The notes under the pieces are model-generated. The model did not search any database, was not told the origin of the DNA, and saw only the letters and a program-made list of their open reading frames with translations. This document shows positions 1 through 6,184 of a stretch of DNA of 6,184 nt, one piece after another; the first letter of the stretch is position 1, and the number at the start of each line of letters is the position of its first letter. Source of the DNA: Microscillaceae bacterium (lineage in GTDB: Bacteria; Bacteroidota; Bacteroidia; Cytophagales; Microscillaceae). The stretch covers positions 1-6,184 of the forward strand of contig DMHB01000080.1 of the NCBI GenBank assembly GCA_003449595.1, in the 5' to 3' direction. Position numbers and translations under genes: made by a program.

Positions 1-594
1 GGTTTCTTTCAGGTAAAATACATCGTTGCTTTGCATATCTTGGGCAAGGTGTCCTCCCTTGAGCAACACCGCCTTTGCACCCAATAGGGTCAATCGCTGA
101 GCAGCGGCAAACATCGCTTCTTGGTGGTCGATGGGCGACAGGTCGCCAAGCAAAACAGCGGCCTCGGGCAAATTGGGCGTGATGAGCAACGCCAACGGAA
201 TGAGTTTGCTTTTCAAGGCATCGATGGCTTCCTCTTGTAGTAGTTTATCACCACTTTTGGCTACCATCACAGGGTCTATGACTAATTGGGTTACTTGGTA
301 TTTTTTGAGTTTCTCGGCTACCACTTCAATGACTTCCGGCGAGTGTAGCATACCGACTTTGACAGCATCGACCCCTATGTCAGACAAAACTGCCTCCAAC
401 TGATCGGCAATGAACGAAGGCGGCACAGGATGAATGCTACGTACTTCGGTAGTATTTTGGGCTGTAAGTGCCGTAATCACCGACATTCCAAAGCAACCCA
501 AAGCTCCAAAGGTTTTGAGGTCGGCCTGAATACCGGCTCCTCCCCCACTATCGGAACCTGCAATGGTTAGCACACGATAATAAGATTTTGTCAT
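1..594 (-). CDS. thiD: Hydroxymethylpyrimidine/phosphomethylpyrimidine kinase, 3' end outside window
   Basis: This is the N-terminal 198 residues of a ThiD-type ribokinase-fold kinase. The family phosphorylates 4-amino-5-hydroxymethyl-2-methylpyrimidine and then its monophosphate, giving the pyrimidine diphosphate used in thiamine biosynthesis in the cytosol. Seen directly: the N-terminal signature AGSDSGGGAGIQADLKT at residues 12-28, VKVGML at 79-83 and following, IDPVMVAKSGDKLL at about 106-119, ITPNLPEA at 138-145 and LKGGH at 178-182. ThiD proteins are usually about 260-280 residues, so roughly 70 residues, including the catalytic Asp near the C-terminus, lie beyond the left edge. The ATG at 594-592 is the natural start because it puts the signature at the usual distance from the N-terminus. 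It lies only 2 bp after the ftsI stop codon, so the two are probably co-transcribed. A pyridoxine-kinase-like paralogue is less likely given the GSDSGGGAG motif. Confidence 0.93.
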   Translation of the reverse strand, partial: MTKSYYRVLTIAGSDSGGGAGIQADLKTFGALGCFGMSVITALTAQNTTEVRSIHPVPPSFIADQLEAVLSDIGVDAVKVGMLHSPEVIEVVAEKLKKYQVTQLVIDPVMVAKSGDKLLQEEAIDALKSKLIPLALLITPNLPEAAVLLGDLSPIDHQEAMFAAAQRLTLLGAKAVLLKGGHLAQDMQSNDVFYLKET

Positions 595-596
595 CT

Positions 597-2705
597 TTAC
601 TCTAAATACAACGTGATTTTCATTTCTTGGGGCAGCTTGTCGCCCGGCATCAGCGACTGGCTTTTGACCTTGCCCTTACCGTCGAAAAATACTTTAAAGC
701 CTTTGTTTTCAAGCAAAAACAGGGCATCGCGCAGGGTCATACCAATGACACTGGGTACGGCATTTTGCAGCATATTTTTCTCTTGCCACTCGATGGCATA
801 TCGTTTGGTAACCGGAAAAACCCACTCTGCATTGGCCTGAATGAATGCCGGAATGGACAGGGCTTTGCTGACTGCCTCTACATCTTTGGCATATACCACA
901 TTTTTCTCGGGTATGTTGACCTGAAAAGGCGACTTGTCGGGCAAGTTCAAGATAGATTTTTGCATTTCTAAGTCGCGGATATAGAGCATATCGGCAATTT
1001 TTTTGAACACAGGTGCCGAAACATCCCCACCCGATAATTTGACACCTTGCGGGCTATCAATCACCACGATACAAGAATATTTGGGGGCTTCTGCCGGAAA
1101 AAATCCCGCAAAGGAAGTATAGTATTGTTTTACATATTTGCCGTCTTTCACTTTCTGCGAGGTGCCTGTTTTACCTGCTATTCTGTATTTGTTATCACGG
1201 ATAGCCCTGGCTGTTCCCTGCTGCACCACGCCTTCCATCATTTGGTATAGCTTGGTGAGGGTTGTATCAGAGCAGATTTTTTCATTCATAATGACCGGCG
1301 AAAACGATTTGATGACCGTATTGGCTTTTTTCAATTCTTTTACCAAAATAGGTTGCATCAGCTTGCCTTTGTTGGCGATGGCATTGAAAAAAGTAAGCGT
1401 ATGAATCGGTGCTATTTTCAACTCATACCCCACCGACATCCAAGGCAAGGTAACGGCGCTCCAAGTCGGATCGAGCGGGTTTTTGATATAAGGACGGGCT
1501 TCGCCGGCCAATTGGAAGTTGAGCGGGGTAGCCAATCCAAATTTATACAAGTAGTTGATATAAGCCTGTGGGCGATTGCCAAACTGTTTCATCACCAATT
1601 TAGAAACCCCAACACTCGACGAGTATTGAAAAGCTTGCAACAAGGAAATATTGCCCGAAGTACCGCCAGCATCGCGCATTACGCGGCCATAGTAGTTGTA
1701 AGTGCCATTGCCAATGTTGAGTGTATCGTTCAAATCCAATAATTTATTGTCTTCTAAAACAGCCGCCATCGAGGCCAACTTAAAAGTAGAACCGGGGTCG
1801 GTGCTGCCTTGGTCGCCAATGGCATAGTTGTATTTTTCTACATACTCGCCGTCTTCTTCCCTGCCCAAATTCACCAAGGCTTTGATATAGCCGGTTTCCA
1901 CTTCCATCACAATTACACAACCAAAATTGGCTTCATATTCTACCAAAGCTTCACGCAAGTGGGTGGTGGCAATTTCTTGGATGTTCATATCCAAGGTAGT
2001 ATAAATATCGAATCCATCTACAGGTTTGATTTGCGTGCCATCATTGACAGGTTTCCACTCGCCGCCTGAAATACGCTGATACAACGAGCGCCCCATTTTT
2101 CCTGCCAAATCTTGGTTAAAACTATATTCCAGCCCTACCACACCTTCGTCTCTATCGTTGACATAGCCCACTGTCCTTGCGCCCAATACATCGAAAGGAT
2201 AAGAGCGGTCATTCACACGCTCAAACAATACGCCGCCCTTGCGCTGCCCTTCTCGGAAGATAGGCCACTTCATCATTTCTTTGCGGATTTGGTAGGTTAC
2301 GTATTTAGGACTCAACGTGATATACCGTTTTTTGGCAGTGCGCGCATCCACAATTTTCTTTTTATATTCCTCCGCCGATTTGTCCTGAAAGTGTAAGGCC
2401 AGCAAAACACTTAGGCTGTCGATGTCTTTCTTAAAAATGGCTTCTTCAATGATGAATGGGTCAACCGATAGTCTATACAAAGGCACTGAGGTAGCCAACA
2501 ATACGTCATTTTCGGCATAAATACTGCCCCGCATCGGTTTTACATCTCTATACTGAAAGCCATTTTGTTCGGCCAAGTTTCCCCAACGGTTTCCATCTAT
2601 CCATTGAATGTTGATCAGCCGTAGGAAGATAGCCAGTACTACCACACAAACAGCCATAAATGCAACTCTTACCCGAAGGGCAATGCCCTGTTTAGCACTA
2701 CTCAT
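597..2705 (-). CDS. ftsI: Septal peptidoglycan transpeptidase FtsI/PBP3 with C-terminal PASTA domain
   Basis: A 702-residue class B penicillin-binding protein; the family cross-links septal peptidoglycan with FtsW at the division site. Order seen: short cytoplasmic N-terminus, one membrane anchor at about 14-35, the pedestal beginning with PMRGSIY at 57-63, then the transpeptidase domain from about 235 to 575. The nucleophile motif is STFK (S306, K309) and the third motif is KTGT at 512-515. The second motif, normally Ser-x-Asn, reads SSS at 362-364 inside QYSSSVGVSK, so the usual Asn is Ser. One PASTA domain occupies about 648-702 (VPSVIGM, then MPGD near 686-689). Length and PASTA tail fit Bacteroidota FtsI, often labelled SpoVD-like. 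It starts with ATG inside the end of ftsL (8-bp overlap, ATGAGTAG), which suggests translational coupling. murE, the usual next dcw gene, is absent downstream. Family assignment is firm; activity is inferred. Confidence 0.96.
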   Translation of the reverse strand: MSSAKQGIALRVRVAFMAVCVVVLAIFLRLINIQWIDGNRWGNLAEQNGFQYRDVKPMRGSIYAENDVLLATSVPLYRLSVDPFIIEEAIFKKDIDSLSVLLALHFQDKSAEEYKKKIVDARTAKKRYITLSPKYVTYQIRKEMMKWPIFREGQRKGGVLFERVNDRSYPFDVLGARTVGYVNDRDEGVVGLEYSFNQDLAGKMGRSLYQRISGGEWKPVNDGTQIKPVDGFDIYTTLDMNIQEIATTHLREALVEYEANFGCVIVMEVETGYIKALVNLGREEDGEYVEKYNYAIGDQGSTDPGSTFKLASMAAVLEDNKLLDLNDTLNIGNGTYNYYGRVMRDAGGTSGNISLLQAFQYSSSVGVSKLVMKQFGNRPQAYINYLYKFGLATPLNFQLAGEARPYIKNPLDPTWSAVTLPWMSVGYELKIAPIHTLTFFNAIANKGKLMQPILVKELKKANTVIKSFSPVIMNEKICSDTTLTKLYQMMEGVVQQGTARAIRDNKYRIAGKTGTSQKVKDGKYVKQYYTSFAGFFPAEAPKYSCIVVIDSPQGVKLSGGDVSAPVFKKIADMLYIRDLEMQKSILNLPDKSPFQVNIPEKNVVYAKDVEAVSKALSIPAFIQANAEWVFPVTKRYAIEWQEKNMLQNAVPSVIGMTLRDALFLLENKGFKVFFDGKGKVKSQSLMPGDKLPQEMKITLYLE

Positions 2706-3090
2706 TCTTTTTTAAAATAATACGATACGTTTTACCATTGTTCTCTACCAGTCCAACTTCTTGTGCTTTGGCAGATATTTCTGTTTGCTTGCCTGCAAAC
2801 AACAATTGAACCTTGATGGTGGTATAATCTGCCTTGAGGTTGTCGGCTTCAGTTTCCGAGCGGTTCAATTCGCGTATGGTGCGTTCAGCAAAATGCGCAT
2901 TGCCAATGTATATCAATCCCAAAAAAGCCAAAAATAGCAGATAAGGAATAAACCTTGTCGGAAGCCCTTTGTCGAGCATTGCTTCTACTCCTGCAAAGTT
3001 CTCAAAGAATTCTGTAACTGAAAAGCCTCTTTTCTCACTCGAAAGGCGGTTTTCGCCACTACCTTTTTGTCTGTATTTATTTTCGCTCAT
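2698..3090 (-). CDS. ftsL: FtsL-like cell division protein
   Basis: A small bitopic membrane protein of 130 residues from the ATG at 3090-3088. FtsL forms a coiled-coil complex with FtsB and FtsQ that activates FtsW-FtsI during septation. Seen: a polar N-terminal cytoplasmic region rich in Lys, Arg and Ser, one membrane helix (about residues 47-64, FIPYLLFLAFLGLIYIGNAH), then a periplasmic helical segment with many Glu, Asp, Lys and Leu that fits a coiled coil (RTIRELNRSETEADNLKADY), and a short tail ending in KKNE. Sequence is poorly conserved in this family, so the call rests on topology, size and the position overlapping ftsI. An in-frame GTG at 3102 would add four residues. I prefer the ATG because AGGTGAGG lies 6 nt before it, a Shine-Dalgarno-like sequence unusual for this phylum. 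The rsmH (mraW) gene that usually precedes ftsL is not present. Confidence 0.85.
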   Translation of the reverse strand: MSENKYRQKGSGENRLSSEKRGFSVTEFFENFAGVEAMLDKGLPTRFIPYLLFLAFLGLIYIGNAHFAERTIRELNRSETEADNLKADYTTIKVQLLFAGKQTEISAKAQEVGLVENNGKTYRIILKKNE

Positions 3091-3096
3091 ACGTAA

Positions 3097-3104
3097 CCTC
3101 ACCT
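3097..3104 (-). promoter_or_regulatory. Shine-Dalgarno-like site before ftsL ATG
   Basis: On the minus strand AGGTGAGG sits 6 nt upstream of the ATG at 3090. Its AGGTGA part is complementary to the anti-Shine-Dalgarno end of 16S rRNA, with an 8-nt spacer. None of the other starts in this window has a comparable site, which agrees with the weak Shine-Dalgarno use known in Bacteroidota. It supports the ATG over the GTG at 3102, because the GTG lies within the site itself. Confidence 0.45.
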
Positions 3105-3110
3105 TTAATT

Positions 3111-3464
3111 TTACTTATTACTTACTATACTTTTAAGCTCTTTCAAAGCTTCTGCTGATGCTAACTTTATTTGCGCCAGCCACTGCTCAGCCTGTGTGAA
3201 GTCTGGCAATCCCTCTTTCCCTGCTTTTTCGAGTTGCAAACATAACTCCGACAATTTCAAAGCGCCCAATTGCCTACTACTTGACTTGAATTTATGCGCA
3301 GCCGAAGCCACTTCTGTAGCCTTTTTGGCTTTCAGCCCTGCCTGAATTGCCTGCGTTATTTCAGGAATTTGCTTGGCAAATTCATTGACCAAATGAACCA
3401 TAAATTTTGGATCGGGTTGCAACTCCTTCAATTCTTGTATTGTTTTAGCATCAATAGTAGGCAT
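3111..3464 (-). CDS. Stand-alone Hpt (histidine phosphotransfer) domain protein
   Basis: A 117-residue protein that consists almost entirely of one Hpt domain. Hpt proteins carry phosphate on a histidine between response-regulator receiver domains in multistep phosphorelays in the cytosol. Seen: the all-helical composition and the signature AHKFKSSSRQLGA at residues 56-68, matching the family pattern AHxLKGSSxxLGA with H57 as the predicted phosphoacceptor. The Gly of the usual KGSS is Ser here, a mild variation. No signal peptide, membrane segment, kinase or receiver domain is present and the frame is closed on both sides, so it is not a fragment of a hybrid kinase. The ATG at 3464-3462 is the first in frame. 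Its stop lies 20 bp before the ftsL ATG, so it heads the hpt-ftsL-ftsI-thiD run. No partner kinase or regulator is encoded in the window, so its pathway cannot be told. Confidence 0.88.
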   Translation of the reverse strand: MPTIDAKTIQELKELQPDPKFMVHLVNEFAKQIPEITQAIQAGLKAKKATEVASAAHKFKSSSRQLGALKLSELCLQLEKAGKEGLPDFTQAEQWLAQIKLASAEALKELKSIVSNK

Positions 3465-3471
3465 AATAGGG

Positions 3472-3502
3472 TTGAAATTTGATCTATTTAGTGGTATTTT
3501 CG
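3472..3502 (+). promoter_or_regulatory. Candidate Bacteroidota-type promoter for the terB-like/STE24/sua5 unit
   Basis: A TTG at 3472-3474 is followed after 20 nt by TATTTTCG at 3495-3502. The known primary-sigma consensus in Bacteroidota is TTG, a spacer of about 17-23 nt, then TAnnTTTG; the second box here differs at one position (C for T). Transcription would begin near 3509 and give a leader of about 90 nt. This is a weak match in AT-rich sequence, so confidence is low. Confidence 0.22.
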
Positions 3503-3538
3503 CAAATTAAATAAATCAAAGAGAAAAAACCGAAAATA
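3495..3538. repeat. 8-bp inverted repeat in the divergent promoter region
   Basis: TATTTTCG at 3495-3502 and its exact reverse complement CGAAAATA at 3531-3538 are separated by 28 bp. The arms do not extend further on either side. The spacing is too wide for a typical hairpin terminator. It could be a paired protein-binding site serving both directions or chance in AT-rich DNA. Confidence 0.35.
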
Positions 3539-3598
3539 ATTCACCTAAAACCAAGAACTTTACAATTAAATCAATTGATAGTACTCTCAAATAACATT

Positions 3599-3979
3599 AT
3601 GGAACATTCTCCTGAAGAGCTAAATGTAAGTCGCGCCATCGCCGAATTAGCCTACGCCATTGCCAAAGCCGACGGTGTTTTGGATGACCAAGAGCGACAA
3701 GCTTTTTTACAAATACTGACCCAAGAATTTGAATTATCTGAAACTACTGCTCGGCTGCGGTTTGAAGCCATCTTCCAATCTGCCAACAACTCTGTAGAAG
3801 TAGCCTACCAACAAGCCATTTTCTTGCTTCAAAGAAATAAGAAAGCCCTTAATGCTGAAGTAGTCAGCCGGTGCAAAACCGTACTACTCAAGGTGGCCGA
3901 GGTTTCGGGGGTAAGTCAAGAAGAAAAACGTATTTTGGAGCGTTTCAACAAAGACATACAGCAAATTTACGAAGGTTAA
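3599..3979 (+). CDS. TerB-like helical protein
   Basis: A 126-residue cytosolic, mainly helical protein resembling the TerB (tellurite resistance B) and DjlA N-terminal-like fold. The biochemical role of such stand-alone proteins is largely unknown, and the similarity does not by itself imply tellurite resistance. Seen: a first acidic segment IAKADGVLDDQERQAF at residues 21-36 and a related second one VAEVSGVSQEEKRILERF at 99-116, the two-half arrangement typical of the fold, in which acidic residues can bind metal. There is no signal peptide or membrane segment. The ATG at 3599 is preferred; an upstream in-frame TTG at 3575 would add eight residues of no family character. It stands 14 bp before the STE24 protease gene and is probably co-transcribed with it. 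Confidence 0.75.
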   Translation: MEHSPEELNVSRAIAELAYAIAKADGVLDDQERQAFLQILTQEFELSETTARLRFEAIFQSANNSVEVAYQQAIFLLQRNKKALNAEVVSRCKTVLLKVAEVSGVSQEEKRILERFNKDIQQIYEG

Positions 3980-3993
3980 AAATCGGTTCGACT

Positions 3994-5262
3994 ATGGATG
4001 CCCAAACACTCTACTACGCCATTCTTTGCTTTGTTGGCTTACAATTCTTGTTTAACCATTATTTAGGTTGGCTCAACTTGACTCATAAACCCAGCCAAAT
4101 GCCACCTTGGGCCACCGGAATAATGGAAGAAGAGCAATATCAAAAAGGCTTGCGCTACCAACAAGAGTACTACTACTTTGGTTTATTTCAAGAATTACTC
4201 TATTTTGGAATACAATTCAGCTTGTTGTTCTGGGGTGGATTTGGCTATTTAGCCGATTTCTTGGCTACACAATTTTCGGGTTGGGAAGCGCAAGTATTTT
4301 CCTTTTTCGGGATAATTATGCTTTTCTCTACCCTTTTAGGACTGCCATTTAGTTTATATGGCACTTTTGTAATCGAAGAAAAGTATGGATTTAACAAAAC
4401 CAATCTTCGTACTTTTTTATTTGACAAACTCAAAGGGATGTTGTTAGGCATTGTAATAGGCGGCGCTTTGGGCTATGTTTTCTTTCTACTTATTTTTACC
4501 CTCAAAGCGCACTTTTGGATTTATTTTTGGGCAGTTTCAGCGCTTTTTTCATTGGTCATTAATGTGTTTTATACCGCTTGGATACTGCCTCTTTTCAACA
4601 AATTAACACCATTGCCTGAAGGCGAACTAAGAACAGCCATCGAGAATTATAGCCATTCGGTGAAATTCCCTTTGCACAATATCTTTGTAATCGATGGCTC
4701 AAAACGTTCTACCAAGGCCAATGCTTTTTTTAGTGGATTGGGCAAAAGAAAGAAAGTAGTACTTTACGATACCTTGTTAGAAAAATATACCATCGATGAG
4801 TTGGTGGCCATTTTTGCGCACGAAGTAGGGCATTATCAGAAAAAACACATCCCCATCAACTTGGTTATAGGCTTGTTGCAAAGTGCCGCTACCCTCTATT
4901 TGTTGTCTTGGTTTTTATTTACGCCCGAATTATCGGCTGCTTTGGGTGCCAAACAGTGGGCTATCCACCTCAACTTGATGGCTTTCGGAATGCTGTTTTC
5001 CCCTATCTCATTTATCATTAATCTGGGCGAAAACTACTTGTCGCGGGTATTTGAGTTTCAGGCCGACGCTTACGCCAAAGCAACTGCCAATGGAGAAGCC
5101 TTGGCCACAGCACTCAAAAAGTTAAGCACCGACAACTTGAGCAACCTCACGCCCCATCCGTGGTATGTGGCTTTTCATTATTCGCATCCGCCTTTAGCCC
5201 AACGATTAGCAGCCTTGCGTTTGCCCGAGTCTTCCAACTTAGTCACCCATTATGCCAGTTGA
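3994..5262 (+). CDS. M48 family (STE24-type) membrane zinc metallopeptidase
   Basis: A 422-residue integral membrane protease of the Ste24/CAAX prenyl protease 1 family. In eukaryotes these trim prenylated CAAX proteins; bacteria lack that substrate class, and bacterial members are thought to act in membrane protein processing or quality control, so the substrate here is unknown. Seen: several hydrophobic helices (about 5-24, 60-84, 100-125, 149-170, 174-200, 287-309, 325-345), the zinc motif HEVGH at 276-280, the third ligand E354 within EFQADAYA at 354-361, the upstream family block KANAFFSGLGKRKKVVLYDT at 241-260, and the C-terminal HYSHPPLAQRL at 395-405. All expected catalytic elements are present and the length is normal for bacterial members. 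The ATG at 3994 is chosen; the frame is open further upstream, but that part is only an out-of-frame overlap with the preceding gene. Its end overlaps the sua5 start by 11 bp. Confidence 0.94.
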   Translation: MDAQTLYYAILCFVGLQFLFNHYLGWLNLTHKPSQMPPWATGIMEEEQYQKGLRYQQEYYYFGLFQELLYFGIQFSLLFWGGFGYLADFLATQFSGWEAQVFSFFGIIMLFSTLLGLPFSLYGTFVIEEKYGFNKTNLRTFLFDKLKGMLLGIVIGGALGYVFFLLIFTLKAHFWIYFWAVSALFSLVINVFYTAWILPLFNKLTPLPEGELRTAIENYSHSVKFPLHNIFVIDGSKRSTKANAFFSGLGKRKKVVLYDTLLEKYTIDELVAIFAHEVGHYQKKHIPINLVIGLLQSAATLYLLSWFLFTPELSAALGAKQWAIHLNLMAFGMLFSPISFIINLGENYLSRVFEFQADAYAKATANGEALATALKKLSTDNLSNLTPHPWYVAFHYSHPPLAQRLAALRLPESSNLVTHYAS

Positions 5263-6184
5263 TGCCCTCGAACAAGCTAAGTACTGGCTTCTTCAAGATG
5301 AGGCAGTAGCCATTCCAACAGAAACAGTCTATGGATTAGCGGCCAACGCACTACACCCTAAAGCGGTCAGTAAAATATTCGCAATCAAAAATCGGCCAAC
5401 CTTCGACCCACTCATCGTACATTGCTCCCATTATACACATTTTGAACACTTTGCCTCTACTATTCCGCCCGAAGCCGATAAATTGGCCGAAGCATTTATT
5501 CCCGGCCCACTTACCCTTTTATTACCCAAATTACCCATTATTCCAGACTTGGTTACCGCCGGTTTGCCTCGGGTTGCTTTACGCGTTCCAAACCATCCAT
5601 TGACGCAAGCCTTGTTGCAAGCCATAGACTTCCCTTTGGCCGCGCCCAGTGCCAATCCTTTTGGGTACATTAGTCCTACTACTGCCCAACACGTAGCTGA
5701 CCAATTAGGCGATAAAATTCCTTATGTTTTAGATGGTGGGGCTTGTGGGGTTGGCTTAGAGTCAACCATCTTAGGATGGGAAGATGGCAAACCGGTGGTT
5801 TATAGGTTGGGAGGCATAGCCATAGAAAGCTTAGAAGCGGTTTTACAACAAAAAATACAACTCAAACTTCAGCAAAATGCCAACCCCCAAGCAGCGGGAA
5901 TGTTAGACAGTCACTACGCCCCCAGAAAACCTCTATGGGTAGGTTACTTGTCTTTAGCAGATTTTTTAACAGCCAATCCTTCATACCAAACGCTTCAGCC
6001 TGAAAAAGTAGGAGTTTTGCGCTTCCGCGAAGCCTCTGTCGATTTTCCGATAGAAAACCAAAGAATACTTTCCCCGCAAGGGGATGCCACCGAAGCTGCC
6101 ATACATTTTTTTGACTATTTGCGTCAATTAGATGCTATGCCCATAAACATTATACTGGCTGAATGGCTGCCCGAAAAACCTTTA
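5252..6184 (+). CDS. sua5: L-threonylcarbamoyladenylate synthase, Sua5 type, 3' end outside window
   Basis: The first 311 residues of a YrdC/Sua5 enzyme. The family makes threonylcarbamoyl-AMP from threonine, bicarbonate and ATP, the first step of the t6A37 modification of ANN-decoding tRNAs. Seen: IPTETVYGLAANA at 21-33, IKNRPTFDPLIVH at 45-57, FIPGPLTLLLPK at 82-93, LRVPNHP at 110-116, APSANPFGYISPT at 131-143 and DGGACGVGLEST at 161-172. The linker before the second domain shows AAGMLDSHYAPRKPLW at 214-229, the conserved Sua5 HYAP loop that closes over the active site. From about 227 a Rossmann-like Sua5 domain follows, marking the long form rather than the short TsaC. Only a short C-terminal piece should be missing beyond the right edge, since the family is usually about 310-350 residues. 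The ATG at 5252 overlaps the end of the STE24 gene by 11 bp, suggesting coupled translation. Confidence 0.94.
   Translation, partial: MPVDALEQAKYWLLQDEAVAIPTETVYGLAANALHPKAVSKIFAIKNRPTFDPLIVHCSHYTHFEHFASTIPPEADKLAEAFIPGPLTLLLPKLPIIPDLVTAGLPRVALRVPNHPLTQALLQAIDFPLAAPSANPFGYISPTTAQHVADQLGDKIPYVLDGGACGVGLESTILGWEDGKPVVYRLGGIAIESLEAVLQQKIQLKLQQNANPQAAGMLDSHYAPRKPLWVGYLSLADFLTANPSYQTLQPEKVGVLRFREASVDFPIENQRILSPQGDATEAAIHFFDYLRQLDAMPINIILAEWLPEKPL

Larger units (their letters stand above)
3465..3598. other. Divergent intergenic region
   Basis: This 134-bp AT-rich gap separates the two divergent transcription units and should hold both promoters. It contains no tRNA-like or coding structure that I can see. 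It holds an 8-bp inverted repeat (3495-3502 with 3531-3538) and a weak Bacteroidota-style promoter candidate on the plus strand. For the minus strand no box pair with good spacing was found. Confidence 0.7.

Noticed and set aside
131..403. Plus-strand open frame opposite thiD
   Set aside because: Low-complexity Ser/Thr-rich product lying entirely antisense to a well-supported kinase gene.
613..2396. Several plus-strand open frames (such as 627-971, 1353-1742, 1809-2069) opposite ftsI
   Set aside because: All lie inside the antisense of a conserved gene and show no recognisable domain.
3111..3464. Hpt protein as a broken piece of a hybrid histidine kinase
   Set aside because: It has its own start and stop, normal stand-alone length, and no kinase or receiver remnants on either side.
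3563..3578. Short repeat CAATT twice and palindrome TCAATTGA before the TerB-like gene
   Set aside because: Too short and too AT-rich to separate from chance.
3575..3598. TTG start for the TerB-like gene
   Set aside because: It adds only eight residues without family character, while the ATG at 3599 is a standard start.
3871..3993. N-terminal extension of the STE24 protease reading frame back to 3871
   Set aside because: It overlaps the end of the TerB-like gene in another frame, is rich in Arg, Gly and Lys with no family similarity, and the ATG at 3994 places the first membrane helix where the family has it.
5431..5670. Minus-strand open frame opposite sua5
   Set aside because: It is antisense to conserved Sua5 motifs, and its Gly/Lys/Ala-rich product resembles no family I know.
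5762..5818. Sua5 YRLGGI in place of the common RPG motif as a possible defect
   Set aside because: All other motifs are intact, and I recall this variant as ordinary in Bacteroidota homologues, so it is not a sign of inactivation.

Overview
The window looks like a stretch of Bacteroidota chromosome (Cytophagales-like or a related lineage; this placement is an inference from protein style). The basis is a long PASTA-tailed class B penicillin-binding protein, a short Bacteroidota-type FtsL, near absence of Shine-Dalgarno sequences, and an AT-rich intergenic region. All genes are packed into two divergent transcription units separated by about 134 bp (3465-3598). I see no tRNA, rRNA, CRISPR, insertion sequence, phage gene or confident terminator.

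Left unit (minus strand, read right to left): a stand-alone Hpt phosphotransfer protein (3464-3111), an FtsL-like division protein (3090-2698), the septal transpeptidase FtsI/PBP3 with a C-terminal PASTA domain (2705-597), and the first 198 codons of thiD, a hydroxymethylpyrimidine (phosphate) kinase that runs off the left edge. Spacing is tight: 20 bp (or 8 bp if the GTG start of ftsL is used), an 8-bp overlap, then 2 bp. One transcript is therefore likely. ftsL-ftsI is a piece of the classical division and cell wall (dcw) cluster, but rsmH is not upstream and murE is not downstream, so the cluster is split in this genome.

Right unit (plus strand): a small TerB-like protein (3599-3979), an M48 family STE24-type membrane metalloprotease (3994-5262), and the first 311 codons of a long-form Sua5-type L-threonylcarbamoyladenylate synthase (5252 to the right edge). 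Spacings are 14 bp and an 11-bp overlap, again operon-like.

The window is mostly housekeeping. I did not find a convincing new system. The most unusual points are the second active-site motif of FtsI, which reads Ser-Ser-Ser where Ser-x-Asn is expected, and the placement of a lone Hpt protein at the head of an ftsL-ftsI transcript, which could hint at a phosphorelay connection to septation.
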